Shown: piece by piece, positions 1 to 12,098 of the stretch
How positions within the stretch are numbered: position 1 is the stretch's first letter
Layout of the letters: every line of letters begins with the position of its first letter
Assembly: GCA_001465935.1 (NCBI GenBank)
Contig: LNKV01000013.1
Coordinates: 620,001-684,000 of the forward strand
Length of the DNA stretch: 64,000 nucleotides
DNA from: Clarireedia homoeocarpa
Lineage: Eukaryota; Ascomycota; Leotiomycetes; Helotiales; Rutstroemiaceae
Direction of reading: 5' to 3'
The notes under the pieces: generated by a model
Databases searched by the model: none
The model's input: only the letters and a program-made list of their open reading frames with translations
What the model was told of the DNA's origin: nothing
Program-made: the position numbers and the translations under genes

Positions 1-1604
1 TACTCTGGTAAGTTCACAAAGCTATAAAAGCCTACCAACAGTGCTGATATTTTGCCGTAGGATTTGAAAGCCCCCCAATGCATGGCGACTTCGAAGCTCA
101 AAGACACTGGATGGAAATTACAACACACCTTCCTATGTCACAATGGTACTTTCATGATCTCGAGTGGTGGGGACTGGATTATCCTCCTTTGACAGCATAC
201 CACAGCTGGCTGTTGGGAAAGATTGGAGGCTTCATAAACCCGTCATGGTTTGCTCTTTACAAGTCGCGAGGGCTAGACGATCCAACTATGAAGGTTTTCA
301 TGCGCGCCACGGTTATAATTTCGGAATACTTGGTCTTTGTGCCGGCTGCAGTCATCTTCGTTCGTCGATTGAGCAAACTCGAGGCAGTCAATACCTGGAC
401 GGCTTCAATCGCATTGACTGCAATCCTCATGCAACCTGGATCCATCCTCATAGATCACGCACACTTCCAATACAATACGGTGATGCTTGGCCTAGTTGTA
501 GCCAGTATGTCTAGTATCCTCGCTGGTAGATACATGTGGAGCTGCGTCTTTTTCGTTATGGCGTTGGGTTTCAAGCAAATGGCCTTGTACTATGCGCCGG
601 CAATGTTCGCATACTTGCTAGGAGTTTGCGTATTTCCTAAAGTCAACATTCCTAGATTTTTTGGAATCGCCATTGCGACCTTGCTATCCTTCGCGATTTT
701 ACTATTACCAATGTTCCTTGGTGCATTGTATGATAAGCACAATGGGATTGACGCTCGACCGGAGCTCGATGGACACGCAGCGCCACTTCCTGTTCTCACT
801 CATCTTTCTTACAAGCTGAACTTCCGTGCTTGGTACTATCCTATTGTACAGCAATCCGCTCAAATCATTTACCGAGTTTTTCCATTTGCTCGCGGTTTGT
901 TTGAGGACAAAGTGGCCAACTTTTGGTGTGCTTTGAACGTGGTTATCAAGCTTCGAAAATATGACCAGATACTCCTTCAACGAGCTTCACTCCTGCTAAC
1001 CTTAGTCGCAATCACCCCTCCATGTCTGATTATTTTTGTAAAGCCAAGGAGAGATCTCTTACCTTTGGCTCTCGCTACCACTGCATGGGCGTTCTATCTT
1101 TTTGGTTTCCAGGTGCACGAAAAAAGCGTCCTACTACCATTGATGCCCATGACAATGCTACTTGCTAGCCGAGGCGGGCTCAACAAGGGTACTAGATCCT
1201 GGATCGCATTCGCTAATGTACTGGGTGCTTTTACTATGTTCCCATTGCTTCAACGCGAAGAATTGCGGATCCCTTATTTTGTTCTGGTCTTCTTGTGGCT
1301 CTACCTTCTTGGACTTCCGCCATTTGCTTTCGAGGTATATGCACAGTACAATGATGGGAATTGGATTGGTTTCGGAACAACTCTGATCCATACCCTTTTC
1401 TATGAAGCAATGCTCGGGTGGCATGTGGCATCCGCATTTATCTCACCTCCTAGCGGGTATCCGGATTTCTGGGTCGTCCTAAATGTTGGAGTTGGTGTCG
1501 CAGGATTTGGAATATGTTATCTATGGTGCCTGGGGAGACTGATGAACGGAAGTGGACTGTTAGACTTCATGGAACCGGAACAAGTGAGGAAGAAGACTCG
1601 ATGA
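1..1604 (+). CDS. ALG6: Dolichyl-P-Glc:Man9GlcNAc2-PP-dolichol alpha-1,3-glucosyltransferase (3' part)
   Basis: This enzyme adds the first glucose to the lipid-linked Man9GlcNAc2 oligosaccharide in the ER membrane, before N-glycan transfer. The gene is cut by the left edge. Bases 1-7 are the end of an upstream exon, an intron runs 8-60 (gtaagt to gtag), and the last exon is 61-1604. Read across the junction, the protein has YSGFESPPMHGDFEAQRHW and then WWGLDYPPLTAYHSWL, the luminal loop with acidic residues typical of the ALG6/ALG8 family. Several hydrophobic segments follow. The first shared residues and the GLDYPPLTAYHS wording fit ALG6 better than ALG8. About 515 residues are visible, near the full length of yeast Alg6 (544), so only a short N-terminal part is missing. 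The C-terminus ends in a basic tail. ALG6 rather than ALG8 is likely but rests on remembered motifs. Confidence 0.9.
8..60 (+). other. Intron in ALG6 gene
   Basis: This 53-bp intron has a gtaagt donor and a ccgtag acceptor, with a ctgat-type branch site about 15 bases before the acceptor. Removing it joins the codons TAC TCT G and GA TTT, which restores the conserved YSGF motif. It also shows that the apparent ATG at 78 is internal and not a start codon. Confidence 0.85.
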
Positions 1605-2705
1605 TCGTTTTATAAAATCGCCATATAAAATCGCCATATACCCTCTTGAGATTTTCCCCCCTTTCTTTTCCTTTTATTTTTTCACGTCAGACAAATATGT
1701 ACAATACCTTTGTTGGGCCGGGTTTTACGCAAACATACAGAGTTCCTCCACTATTTCTGTGCAATAGGCTTTCTACCACATGATTTTGGTCCAGGTATTA
1801 CAAAGTACGAGATGTAAGCAGGCAAGGGACACCCGCAGGGTCTTGGCCCACCTAGGCTTAAGGCTGTGAGTAAAAATGGGTTAAATATAAAGTACACGGG
1901 TCTGTTAATGGAAGCATTACCGAGAAGCATCGGCCACTATCAAGCCTTATGTCGGGTTTCGATCAATTAGAAATCACCGCCCCCAACTTTTATATGAAGA
2001 GGCTATCGCACCCATATAGGACGTCCCGGCTATTGATTTCTTTTTGGTATTTTTCTACAGTAGACGAGGTTTACATGTTGGCTACATGTTGGCTCCATGC
2101 TAGATCTAGGCATTCTTGCAGGAAGTCGGACCTAGAGCAGGTATAGCTGGCGTAGGAAGACGGCTTCCCCTTCACTTGCTAACACGAAGTTGGAATCCTG
2201 CATGCATCCTACGTACTAAGCTCTCGAAGTGCAAGATAAGCCGTCCTTTTTCTTTCTGATATCCATATTCATAGCCACGTTGTTAATCGCCAAGCCCGAT
2301 GATTCTTTGGATGCTGGGCTGGAGAATGAGGAAGGATAATCACGCTGCTTTCTGACTCAGCCGCAAATTTGTGTTGATCGTACGAAACAATTTCTTTGTC
2401 AACTGCCAGGTATAGTATGGCTTCGCCTTTAATGGAGGCTGGAGCCAGTTTGCTTTTGGTTCCTAGTTTTCTGGTCGATTGATGTTTGGGTCGAGTCTGG
2501 TCAAGGTAGGACAAAACATTCACTTGCCCACCGTCCCGGCCTAAGATCGTCCCATTTCACCACCCACCCCGCATGCAAGTAATCTTTCTATTTCCTACTC
2601 GGTCGCACGTTTCGTTTTGATAGAATTTGTTTCTTCCTTTTTACCAGTATGACAGTAGTTTTTACTTTCATCTAATAAACGGATTAATCGCAAACGTCGC
2701 TCAGT
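1605..2705. other. Intergenic region, ALG6 to cupredoxin gene
   Basis: The 3' flank of ALG6 has a short direct duplication near 1612-1640 (atataaaatcgccatat repeated) and a pyrimidine-rich stretch at 1655-1685. No reading frame here has the codon character of a gene; the 65-84 codon open frames on both strands lack splice context or family resemblance. The last 150 bases before 2706 are probably promoter and leader of the next gene. Confidence 0.6.
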
Positions 2706-4305
2706 ATGATGTTTCTGAAACTTTGGGCGGCCATTGGCTTCTCAATCCTTACCTCGGTTGCTGCCCAGGACTCCTCGTCTGCAAGTTCACGGTCAAGTTC
2801 GAGTACAATTCGAAGTTCGAGTTCGACGGCTTCGAGTGTGGCAACTTCGAGTTCGACGACTTCGAGTAATAGTTCCTCAACGAGTACAACGAGTACGACG
2901 AGTGCGCCGGCTGCGACGAAGACTGTTAGTGTCGGTGCTGTAAGTTATCACGACCATACTTCTTCACGAGGCTTCAATACTTACTTTACGGCGTGTAGGA
3001 CGGCCTCAACTATTTCCCAAATAAGTTGACCGCGAATGTGGGCGATGTCATCGGTATGTACATCCAATTACTGGATGAAATTGATCATTGACGTTTTGTA
3101 ATAGAATTTAGATTTTATCCTCAAAATCATTCTGTCGCAAGAGCAGAATATAAGCAGCCATGTATTCCATACGAGTATACCGGCGCTGGCAAAGTCGGCT
3201 TCTGGAGTGGATTCGAACCTATTGCTATTGTCTCGAATACTGTTTGTTTTTCCTATCATTTCAATGATTCAATCAAGCTTACAATAATCATCTAGCCACC
3301 AATCTTTAACCTGTTGATCAATGATACAGAACCGATCTTCTTTTATTGTTCAGCACCTGGAGCGTGTATGGACGGAATGATCGGTGTCATAAACGAAGTC
3401 TGTTTTCTCCGCCCATATATCGTATGATAAAACAACTAACATATCCCTCAGAACGAAACCCAAACCCTCGATGTTCAGCTAGCATATGCAGAGAACGCTA
3501 CCATCGAATTCTCTCCAAACGAGTACTTTCCCAAGGAGGTCGCTCACACAACCGAGAGTCACTCCCATAAAACCCTTTCCGGTGGCGCTATTGCTGGAAT
3601 TGTTATCGGAGGCGTTGCCGTCCTCGTTCTAGGCGCCGCTGTCATCTACATGTGTGGTCGTCAACGCACCATGAAAGAGATCTTCAAAAACCCAGCCAAT
3701 CCCCACCCAAACAATCCTGTCAACCACAACTCTTACATGTCCGAACCAGCTATGTCAGAAGCGTATTATCCTAATAAATTGCCGTCAGGTCTAGCAGGAA
3801 TGGATACTGCTTCGGGACAATTCTCGTCGCATAATGGAGGTGGATATCCACATACAGAGACAGATAGTTTCAGGAGCAGAAGCCCGCCCGTGGATGAGCT
3901 AGGTATGGTCAGGAATGGCCAGTACCGAAGTGTACATGGCGGTAGCCAAATGGTATCTCCTGGATTTCCAAGCCCATCGTGGTCGTATGAGACGCAGATG
4001 GCTGCCAGAGCTCAGTCCCCTCCACTGCCAGAAATGGAACATCCTAGTGTAACAGAGGCTTTGAGGTATGCGTTCTTATATCTAACAAATTCTTATAAAG
4101 AGATAATGACATTGAGACTAATTAAAATTGTAACAGAGCACAACAGAAAGAACAGCAAAATAATGGACATGGTCCAGTCGAACTTCCTGTACCGAGCAGG
4201 AACGCAAGTATGAACACGGGCTCGCCGTCGCCGAGGGGGGAGCGACCATTTTCCTATACCGATAGTGAGAGTGGGTATGCAGGAATGAGGCGAGATGAGA
4301 AATAA
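2706..4305 (+). CDS. Ser-rich extracellular cupredoxin-like single-pass membrane protein
   Basis: Six exons can be joined in frame: 2706-2939, 2999-3053, 3105-3241, 3296-3397, 3452-4065 and 4137-4305, giving 436 residues. Residues 1-20 are a signal peptide. Residues 22-72 are almost all Ser, Thr and Ala, as expected for an O-glycosylated stalk. Residues about 75-185 form a cupredoxin-like domain: it opens VSVGADGLNYFPN, has FYPQNHSVARA with a candidate copper-ligand His, and a later FYCSAPGACMDGM segment. A Gly/Val/Ala-rich transmembrane helix spans about 220-245, followed by a 190-residue Ser/Pro-rich cytosolic tail. Families with this layout are common in filamentous ascomycetes and are mostly uncharacterised surface proteins; copper binding is inferred. 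Topology resembles a cell-surface sensor, which is also inference. All five introns have GT-AG ends and consistent phases. Confidence 0.8.
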
Positions 4306-5982
4306 ATTCAGGATGGATAAAAGATACTGTTTAGGAGTTCGGATGGGACCGAACGGAACCTGATTGTAAAGCCGTGGGCAAAAAACCACTTGGGAACGGA
4401 GAGGTTGAAGGCAAGGAGGAGTTACTTGGACATCTATCTCTATCTCTGACAGCCATGGTGGAGGTGCCAATGGAGGGGAAAAGTGACGAACGAATGAAAT
4501 GAAAGGATAGTGGGAACAAGCGAGCGTCTCTCTTTCTATTTTCGAGTTCATACATAGCTGTAGCTAGTCATCGCGCAGAACGGGGCTGCCAGGGGAAAGG
4601 CTTTGGGAGGTTTACGTTCTGATACCACTCTCATTTTGGTTGTTACAATCTGTACACACTTAAATTACTTAATTAGATCTATATGGGAGGCCGGGGAACT
4701 TCGGATTTTGAACATATAAAGTAATTCTTTTGTCAATTACTCAAATGTTATTGGGATATAGGGCAGGATTTCTCTGTCCAAAGCAGTGCTCTTACAGGTG
4801 TTAATAGCTGCAATATCCCCTTTCGAGTTTGAAGTTAGCTTTATATGGTGACTCCCTTTCCTTCACCAAAATCTCTCTTGCGACGAAGTTATCGTTGAAC
4901 TTGAGTATATCAAACATACTGATCTCGACACTTGATCGCAGCGGACGTCGTCCATTACGTACATCACACTATGCACACGCATACACGCATACGGATACCA
5001 CGGTATAAACGTGCTCACGTTACAATCGCCTAATACACCTGTGGATCCATTACCGCACCGCCCTGCAAAGTATCGTGTTGTATCGTATTTATCCTTCACG
5101 ACACGATAACACCCAGCCCCTGACACGCGGATGCAATGATACGTCACGTTACATATTCTCCATGCTGTTGTGCCGTTAAAACAGGACTTGGAGCCATCTG
5201 ATTGGTAATTTGCGGGCTGGCGGACAGATTATTAGGAGTGGGATCGTGCCGGACGGAGACTTTGTGCGGCGTGCTGCGGATACGGATGCTGGTGTTCGTG
5301 TTAGTTTAGAGGTAGATCTTATCGGGTGAGATGAATGCAATGGTAGCCAAAAGGTCCGATGGATGGATATTTTGCATAATGAGTGAGAAACAGTGAAATG
5401 AAATAGGGGAGAGGCTATTAGTTGGTTGATTGGCTGTTGGGTAGCGTGCATCAGGTTGGTGAGCTAGAGTCAGAGGAAGTGAATGATGATGTTTCGGAGA
5501 GAAGAGCTTGATTCAGCTGCTGTTGGTAAGGTTAGATAGCAGATCATGTATTTCTGGCGATTGAAGTGGCCTTGAGAGGTGGGTTGCAGTCCTGTGGGTG
5601 GATCAGTTGCGTCAGAGGGCTCAAGGGCATGAGCTTCTTTGTATAGATGCATGAATTGAGGTTGCTGACGCGATCATCCAGGTACATAATATCGACAGGA
5701 GATACAACCCACGATAGAGGTGGCTTTAGTAGGTTTTTGCCCCGTGGGCTTCGGACTTGGGGCATGAACACCTCTGTCTCAATAACACAACACTAGATGA
5801 GTTTGGATGATCTTGAAGCAAATCATAAGCATCAAATGGTATCTATCAAAGTTCTGTGTATCTCCTCTAAAGCGCTATTTCACTCCATATCTCGGTTCCC
5901 ATTCCTGCCAATATATTCTCCATGGCACATATGTAAGTCGCCACTCTAAACCCCCAAAATGTCACAAGTAACCTTTCTTGAG
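4306..5982. other. Intergenic region, convergent
   Basis: This 1.7-kb space lies between the 3' end of the cupredoxin gene and the 3' end of the minus-strand P450. It is AT-rich around 4640-4760. I see open frames up to about 150 codons on the minus strand (4093-4551), but these are antisense to the end of the upstream gene and have no start context or family features. No gene can be supported. Confidence 0.55.
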
Positions 5983-7985
5983 TTAAGAAACCCTAACATG
6001 ACATCCATCCGCGCTCGCCAGCACCAGGGTCACATCTTGACGTTCCTCTCCCACTTCTGGTATAGGCCACGAGGGATCGCATTCGAATGTGCTGAATGTC
6101 TGAAGTAATCTTACGATTAGGTACGATGCTTCTAGTAATGCAAATTCCTCTGTACAGTCATTCTTTTGTTAGTATAAATTCTTTCTTTGCTCTCTCCCCT
6201 TCTACCCATATCCAGACAAGAGATTTGCTGAACCAAAAAAGACGTTGAAGCGTATAACAAGTAGGAAAAGTAAAACTTACGACCCAAGCAAACTCGCGGT
6301 CCCCCATTGAAAGGTAAATATCCCCACCCAATATCCTTCAAATTAACCGTGTTTGCTTCATCAACAGCATCCCATCGCTCCGGACGAAATTGCTCCGCGT
6401 CTTCGCCGTAGAGATCTCGTCGTCGATGCATAGCGTAGATACAGTAACCTACGGCTTCGCCTTCACGGACGAGGATTGGCGAGGTGCCGTCGGGACCACC
6501 GCCTGAGGGGAGTGTCGTCATGCAAGTAGAACTGCGGGAATTGAGTGGGACGGAGGGGTAAAGGCGGAGGACTATGAAGCAGAAGATGTTAATTGAGAGG
6601 TGGTGATAGATGAGGAAAAGAAAGGGAGATGGATAATAAGGAGAGGCAAGTGAAAATGGGGCTGGATGCGGAAGACATTACCTTCCTTGAGAACATAGCT
6701 GAGATAGATCATCTTCTTGAGATCGACACGACTCGGCTGGCGGGAGTTTGCCCCTGTACCAACTATCTCATCGATTTCTTTCCTCAACTTCGTAAGGACA
6801 TGTTGATGTTTAACCAGTAACCGCCTATACACAATGATATTAGCCACTATCCGGACAATCCAACTAGAAAAGAAGAACTGCTCATTCACTCACATAGTCC
6901 ACGTCAAACAACAAGCCGTCGTATCTCTTCCCGCCAACAACATATTTAACATCTGATCCCTCAAAACCTTAGCATCCTGCGTCTCCTTCAACAGCGCTCC
7001 CAAGAACCCGAAATCCCTCCCAACTTTCTCATCACCTCCCAATGCTGCCCGCGTAACCATCGCCTCTTTAATCATCTCATCAACAAAATCATGCACAGTT
7101 CTGCAATCCTGTCTGAATTTCTTCCCTCCAATCAGCCAATACAGCGGCCCTAGCCGACCCCTTTGCGCCAACGTCTCCTGCGCACTACGAAACGAATCCG
7201 CGAACTCTTTGGAATCCTGGTTCTGCGTGCCGAGCGCGTTCATGGAGCGCCCAAAGAGCAGAAATGTGGTAGTATCGAGCGTAAAGCGGAAGAAGAGGGG
7301 CTGAAAATCTATGTATGTGTGCGAAGGAGTGTTACTGATTAGCGCCTCGACATGTTCTTGAATTTGGATGAAGTGGTCGACGCGGTTACTTAGGAACAGC
7401 GGACGTAAGAGGTTCCGCGAGTGTTTCCAGGCGGGGCCGTCTTGAGTGAAAATTCCGTTGCCGAGGAGGGCACCGAAGACATTTTGACGGTCGCCAAGGC
7501 CGAATGCTGGGGTGGTTAGCTTGCGAGTTTGGTGTCATGGTGGTCATGACAAGAACATACATGTGAATTGAGACCCTAAGATAGCTTCGATGACTCGTGG
7601 TTCAACGGTGTCGATTCCCGTCTGCCCAAGAAGCTTTTGCTGGAAGGTGGGTGGATGTCTCTGGACGATGTCGACGAGAAATCTTAGGATCCTGCTTTCA
7701 CGACTACATTTGAATGCTTTGATGAGGAGATCAATGGCTAGGGGCCATTTGTAATCGAGTCTAGCCAGTAATGGCGCGCATTTGTTGCTCTCGGCAAAAG
7801 TTTTCTCGCTCTAGGTGTTGTGATATTAGTGCTATTCAACTTCAGGAGTCTTGACATTGAGCAGGTCACCCAGATCCAAGGTGCTAACTTACCCGTCTGC
7901 GTTGAAACTTGTCGTATATAAAGCATGATGCATATACAATAAATACTATGACGGCGACGCCGGCATAATCCAAACGCCCGTTCAT
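5983..7985 (-). CDS. Cytochrome P450, CYP52-like (alkane/fatty-acid hydroxylase type)
   Basis: This is a membrane-anchored haem monooxygenase, probably in the ER. Six exons on the minus strand (7893-7985, 7561-7810, 6894-7506, 6682-6824, 6281-6571, 5983-6149) give 518 residues. Residues about 5-23 form the N-terminal anchor. The I-helix oxygen-binding motif AGRDTTACCLTW is near 307, the ExxR helix EVLRLYPSVPLNSR near 366, the meander FRPERW follows, and the haem loop FNGGPRVCLG puts the cysteine ligand at about 461. The wording of these motifs matches fungal CYP52 and related clans that omega-hydroxylate alkanes and fatty acids; the substrate is inferred. Every splice junction keeps phase. 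It is the first of two P450 genes flanking a ceramide synthase paralogue, so a long-chain lipid substrate is plausible. Confidence 0.87.
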
Positions 7986-9606
7986 TTTGAAGCTCAAGAA
8001 GATCAATACGAAATAACAGCAAAGAAAGAAGAGAAACAAAATTTAAAAAGGAAATTGAGACCTTTGTCGTTGCTGTTGAAGTTTCACCCGGTTCTTTCTT
8101 TGGTTGATGATAACATTGGGCATCATTTGGAAGGAAAATCACTTCGAGATAACACCTAACCAACATATCTTTTCCAACCTTGGGATCAACTGGGTGGGTG
8201 TCGATACCGGGATGAACTTACAGTCGACAGCACTGGAGATCCTGATCAATCGCTGATAAAGTCTAAGCCATTCTTTCCACCGGGGGTCGCGGCCACTTGA
8301 AGGCCCTAGATGAGAAGCCCCTCGGGCCGATGATAAATCAGAGCCTCCATCTATCTCTCCCCGCAGCTAGTATAACTTGAAACGTCTATTATTGTAAGAC
8401 AGTGCGGAGGTTTCCACCTCAAGGTTGGCCAAGACAAGCGAGCTCCAGGTAGACAATGAGCGAAGCGCATAGATAACGTATATACGCCACAATCTATCTA
8501 TGAATGAAGGAATCTGGAATGGTAGCCTGGGGATTTGCGGCGGCAAGATAAGCTTGACTTATGGTCCCGTCCTGCTCCAGGAGGGAAGAAAAACTTTCCT
8601 CTGCCTCCCAAACACATGAATGTATACTGATAAACATGTAATAGTTTGGCACTTGCTGAATATTCAAGCATATTTAAAAGACCCAAAGTACTCGCAAGAT
8701 ACGAAATCATCTCAGAAACATTACAGGAGACAGTTTTCAAGGCTGAGCGCCGTAAGTAGAGCTTCATTCCGTTGCACATTGTGTCTATTTGAGTATGTCT
8801 GAAGCCGCGACCCCTATATTTGCTTCGCGGCTAATTGAGCAAACTTCGACCCAACTAGGCAATCAAAACCTATAGAGGCCTCGATATCGACCTTCACCTG
8901 TTGTGTAACCAGTGTCTTGAAAGTAATCAAGATCCAAACGCCGTTTCATTGGAGCTTCGTATGTTTCGAATGTCGAGAGTTGAAAACAGGGGCGAGGCTG
9001 ATTCGAGGTCTTTTAGCGCTAGATTCTGGATGGAAGGCTAAAACCCTAGGCAACGAACCGTGATGTGTAGTAGCCGCGAATAGTGGCACCGGGTGTATCC
9101 GTGGGAACGATTATCACAAACCCACTCTGTAATTGTGGAGCCACAAATGCTAAAGCACAGACTAAAAACAAAAGTGGGGCATCAGATCATCTATGGCAGC
9201 TCCATTCTCATTCGAATTACGAGTATTTCCCCAGCAAAAATAACCCCCGGCAGCTCTTGTGGAAAACCCAACGGCTTCTTCCCTACCGCCCGTATTTGCT
9301 TTTTAGTTACTACTTTATTAGATGGGTCTCCGAAACCGGCCCACTTCTCTCACGTGATTTAAGCAGATTGCGCTATCCATCGAGTATCTTCTTTCACGGC
9401 ATGGAGTAGACTATATATATAAGACTGATGGAGCTTAAACCCGGCTCGCTAACTATGTAAACTGCCCCTGACGTGTCGCGCTTGGCTATCCCATATTACC
9501 CCAAACAGTGGGGTTGAACTTAAACGCCTGTGATACTTTGACGATTGCCTGGGAACTTCTTATTGTTATCCGTATTGAATCCGGCGCCATGAGCTTCGAT
9601 ATTCCG
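7986..9606. other. Intergenic region with no supportable gene
   Basis: This 1.6-kb stretch lies upstream of the CYP52-like gene. It includes an AT-rich stretch and a TATA-like run at 9412-9422 (tatatatata). Two overlapping plus-strand open frames near 9083-9409 have no recognisable domain. No inverted repeats or transposase remnants were noticed. Confidence 0.5.
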
Positions 9607-10039
9607 TCAGCGAACATGTAGATCAAGAACCGAGTGTTTCCTCGGCATTGATAGTAATAAGTCTGGCGGAACTACGCTTTTGAGCTGCGATGGTTCTGCG
9701 TACGAAGTTAGCTACATTATATTGCCCGGCGCAATGGTCTACTGTACTCACTTAAAGCCGTGTTCTCCGCGCTGTGATAAGTTAATGAAAAATTTTTGGG
9801 TGCGGTTGTCAGAAGTAAAGATTGTGTAACTGTGGTAGTATTAATTTTCGATGTATTTGGGTCAAATTGGTAGTAATAGCGCAGTACATACCTTCATAGC
9901 GTCGTCCACCTTTTGGACTCGAATATAAATGACGATAGCAAGCACCCAAAAACGCCAAAACTAACATCAAAAACCCCACGCCGAGGTTGATAAGCGTCCA
10001 ATTGGTAGTTAGCAAACCCATGAGCAACGATGAAGACAT
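9607..10039 (-). CDS. Small predicted single-pass membrane protein, orphan
   Basis: Three short exons join without a stop: 9892-10039, 9752-9829 and 9607-9695, giving 104 residues. Donors are gtatgt and gtgagt; acceptors are ccacag and acgcag; phases agree at both junctions. The start ATG at 10039 opens a hydrophobic N-terminus; residues about 17-37 (INLGVGFLMLVLAFLGACY) form one transmembrane helix, followed by a basic stretch SSPKGGRRYE and a polar tail. I recognise no family. The gene is divergent from the ceramide synthase gene, sharing about 340 bp of upstream DNA. It could be a microprotein or a fragment of a larger decayed gene. The consistent splicing is the main support; expression data would decide. 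Confidence 0.45.
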
Positions 10040-10381
10040 ACTCGATGCTCGTAACAAATGTACTGGAAGTACAAAATGGATTTGCTCAAATGTAGACACT
10101 CTGAAGAGTTTCAAAACAAAGATCGAAAGGCATGATTCTTCCCGCTCTAGTTTGAAGGATCCCAACAACGTAAATACCCAACACCAGGTCATTCATATTT
10201 TGTGATGTGTTTTAGCTCAAATCGTTACCGCTTGAGACTGATATCCTAGTAGGTCTAAGCACAAAAAAGAGCGCTTGGTGAGGCAGAAGTTAAGCGTACA
10301 TTTCCTCAGGGGAGTAAATGTCGCCTGGGTAGTGCCACTTTTGAGCTCCTTCGAATCAACAACCAAAATTAGGATACTAAG
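10040..10381. other. Shared divergent upstream region
   Basis: This stretch of 342 bp separates the small minus-strand membrane-protein gene from the plus-strand ceramide synthase gene and probably holds both promoters. No specific binding site stands out. Confidence 0.4.
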
Positions 10382-12098
10382 ATGGGGAGGAGAGAAGCTC
10401 TCTTTGGAATCCATGTTGGACGGTGAGTATATCGTTCAATGTAGAATTGTTTAAAATATCTTTTTATTATAGATTTTCCTTCCTTAGTATTTTCGCCCAT
10501 AGCATACTGTCTCTTCCAAATCAGTAATTGAGCCATTCATTTTTCTGTTTTCGTTGCCCTACAGTAGGAACTGCACCGAAAAGATCTTCCCCCCTATCCT
10601 CTCTTCAATACAAGTCTCAGAACGTTCATTTGTGCCAAATTTACAGACTTTCTCTTGGCTTGAAGTGAGCATTAGAATAGTTTTCTTTAAGTCATGGCAG
10701 TCTCTCCCAAATGCCAGGCCGGCAATTGGTTCATACGTCATCAGATTGGTGAGGCCTTGTCCTGACTATGTTTGCAGCCCAATATTCCCTAACTCAGTAT
10801 TGGCAGAACTATCTTTGGCCTTGATCTCGAGTACAGTTTTCCTACATACCATAAACGAGCCTTCTCGAAAGTCTACACAAAAGTTCTTACGTCTATCATA
10901 TTCGTCGCCCTCATCTGATGGAACATACACGCAAGGCATCGACGACATATATTTCGTCCTAGCATGGGTGGTGAACTTTACAGCGCTCCGTGCAATATCA
11001 ATCGAATGGATCTTGACACCACTTGGAAGATATCTGGGAGTTGAGAAGAAGAATCATCTGAGATTTGCAGAACAAGGGTGGTTAGTGCTTTACTATGGAG
11101 TATTCTGGACTTTGGGAATGGTAAGTTCTACGTCCATGGAAGTCTATAATACAATGGCTAATTGCCCTGCAGCACCTATGGATTAATTCTGAATACTGGC
11201 TTGCCAACAAGCAGATATGGGCAAGCTGGCCTCAAAGGGAGATGTCCGGAACGTTCAAGTGGTACTACTTAGTCCAACTTGCTTTCTGGTTCCAGCAAAT
11301 CCTTGTGATTCACATCGAGAAGCGTCGGAAAGACCATACCCAAATGCTCACACACCATATCATCACATGCTCGCTCATCTCCGTCACGTATGTATATCGA
11401 TATTTGAATGCTGCGAACGTGGTGCTCTGCCTTATGGATATAGTCGACCTGATATTTCCTGCAAGTTTCTCCTTACAAGCATGGAGGGGTTCTGCTGACT
11501 TTTTAATAAGATCGCCAAGATCATGAAATACCTTCGCCGCGAGACTGCTTGCAACGCTGCATTTGGGCTGTTTGTAGTAACCTGGTTCATAAGTCGCCAC
11601 GTAATGTACATCAAGCTCTGTTGGGACATCTACAGCGATGTCCCAAACCCCGAAACTTTCAGGTTCGGATGCTATGCCGGGCCCGAGTATAAAGATGTTT
11701 TAGATATCTCGCCATATGCCAACGGGCGCTTGGAATATCTGACATGGCCCTTCAAAGATGCAGGTGGCATTATCTGCGGTACTACCGAAGTGAAATGGGT
11801 CTTCCTTGGAATGCTATTGGCTCTGCAAGGGTTATGCTTGATTTGGTTCGGCATGATAGTAAAGGTTATTGTTGGTATCTTGATGGGAAAGGGAGCTGAA
11901 GATACACGAAGTGATGACGAAGACGAAATTGAGGACGAGGAAATTGAAGCCAAGGGTCCCCGCCAAAAGTCTACTCAAGGCAAGGCTATCACTATCGACG
12001 ACTTGAACATTTGTGTCAGCGGAGGTACCGAAAGCTGGGACATCAAGCCGAGTTCGACATCGTTGCCTCGGATCACGAGAACAAGGGGGATACTGTAG
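10382..12098 (+). CDS. Ceramide synthase paralogue (LAG1/LAC1 family, TLC domain)
   Basis: This enzyme family acylates sphingoid bases with fatty acyl-CoA in the ER membrane to form (dihydro)ceramide. The model has four exons: 10382-10422, 10565-11120, 11173-11460 and 11511-12098, giving 490 residues. The last three are well supported. The protein contains NFTALRA, then RFAEQGWLVLYYGVFWTLGM, KWYYLVQLAFWFQQILV, the catalytic double histidine in THHIIT near 258, and CLMDIVDLIFP. Five or more hydrophobic helices fit the TLC fold. The C-terminus has the acidic DTRSDDEDE tail common to Lag1 proteins. The third intron is GC-AG. The first 100 residues are poorly conserved and the start is uncertain; the ATG at 10382 was chosen because its short exon splices in phase. 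Lying between two P450 genes, it may be a pathway-specific paralogue and not the housekeeping copy. Confidence 0.82.
11461..11510 (+). other. GC-AG intron in ceramide synthase gene
   Basis: This 50-bp intron begins gcaagt and ends aataag. Its removal joins DLIFP to IAKIMKYL, the exact continuity expected in the TLC family. Without it the frame runs into a hydrophilic sequence with no resemblance. GC donors with otherwise strong consensus (GCAAGT) are a known minor class. Confidence 0.8.

Noticed and set aside
4093..4551. Minus-strand 152-codon frame
   Set aside because: It is antisense to the last exon and 3' flank of the cupredoxin gene, with no domain or splice support.
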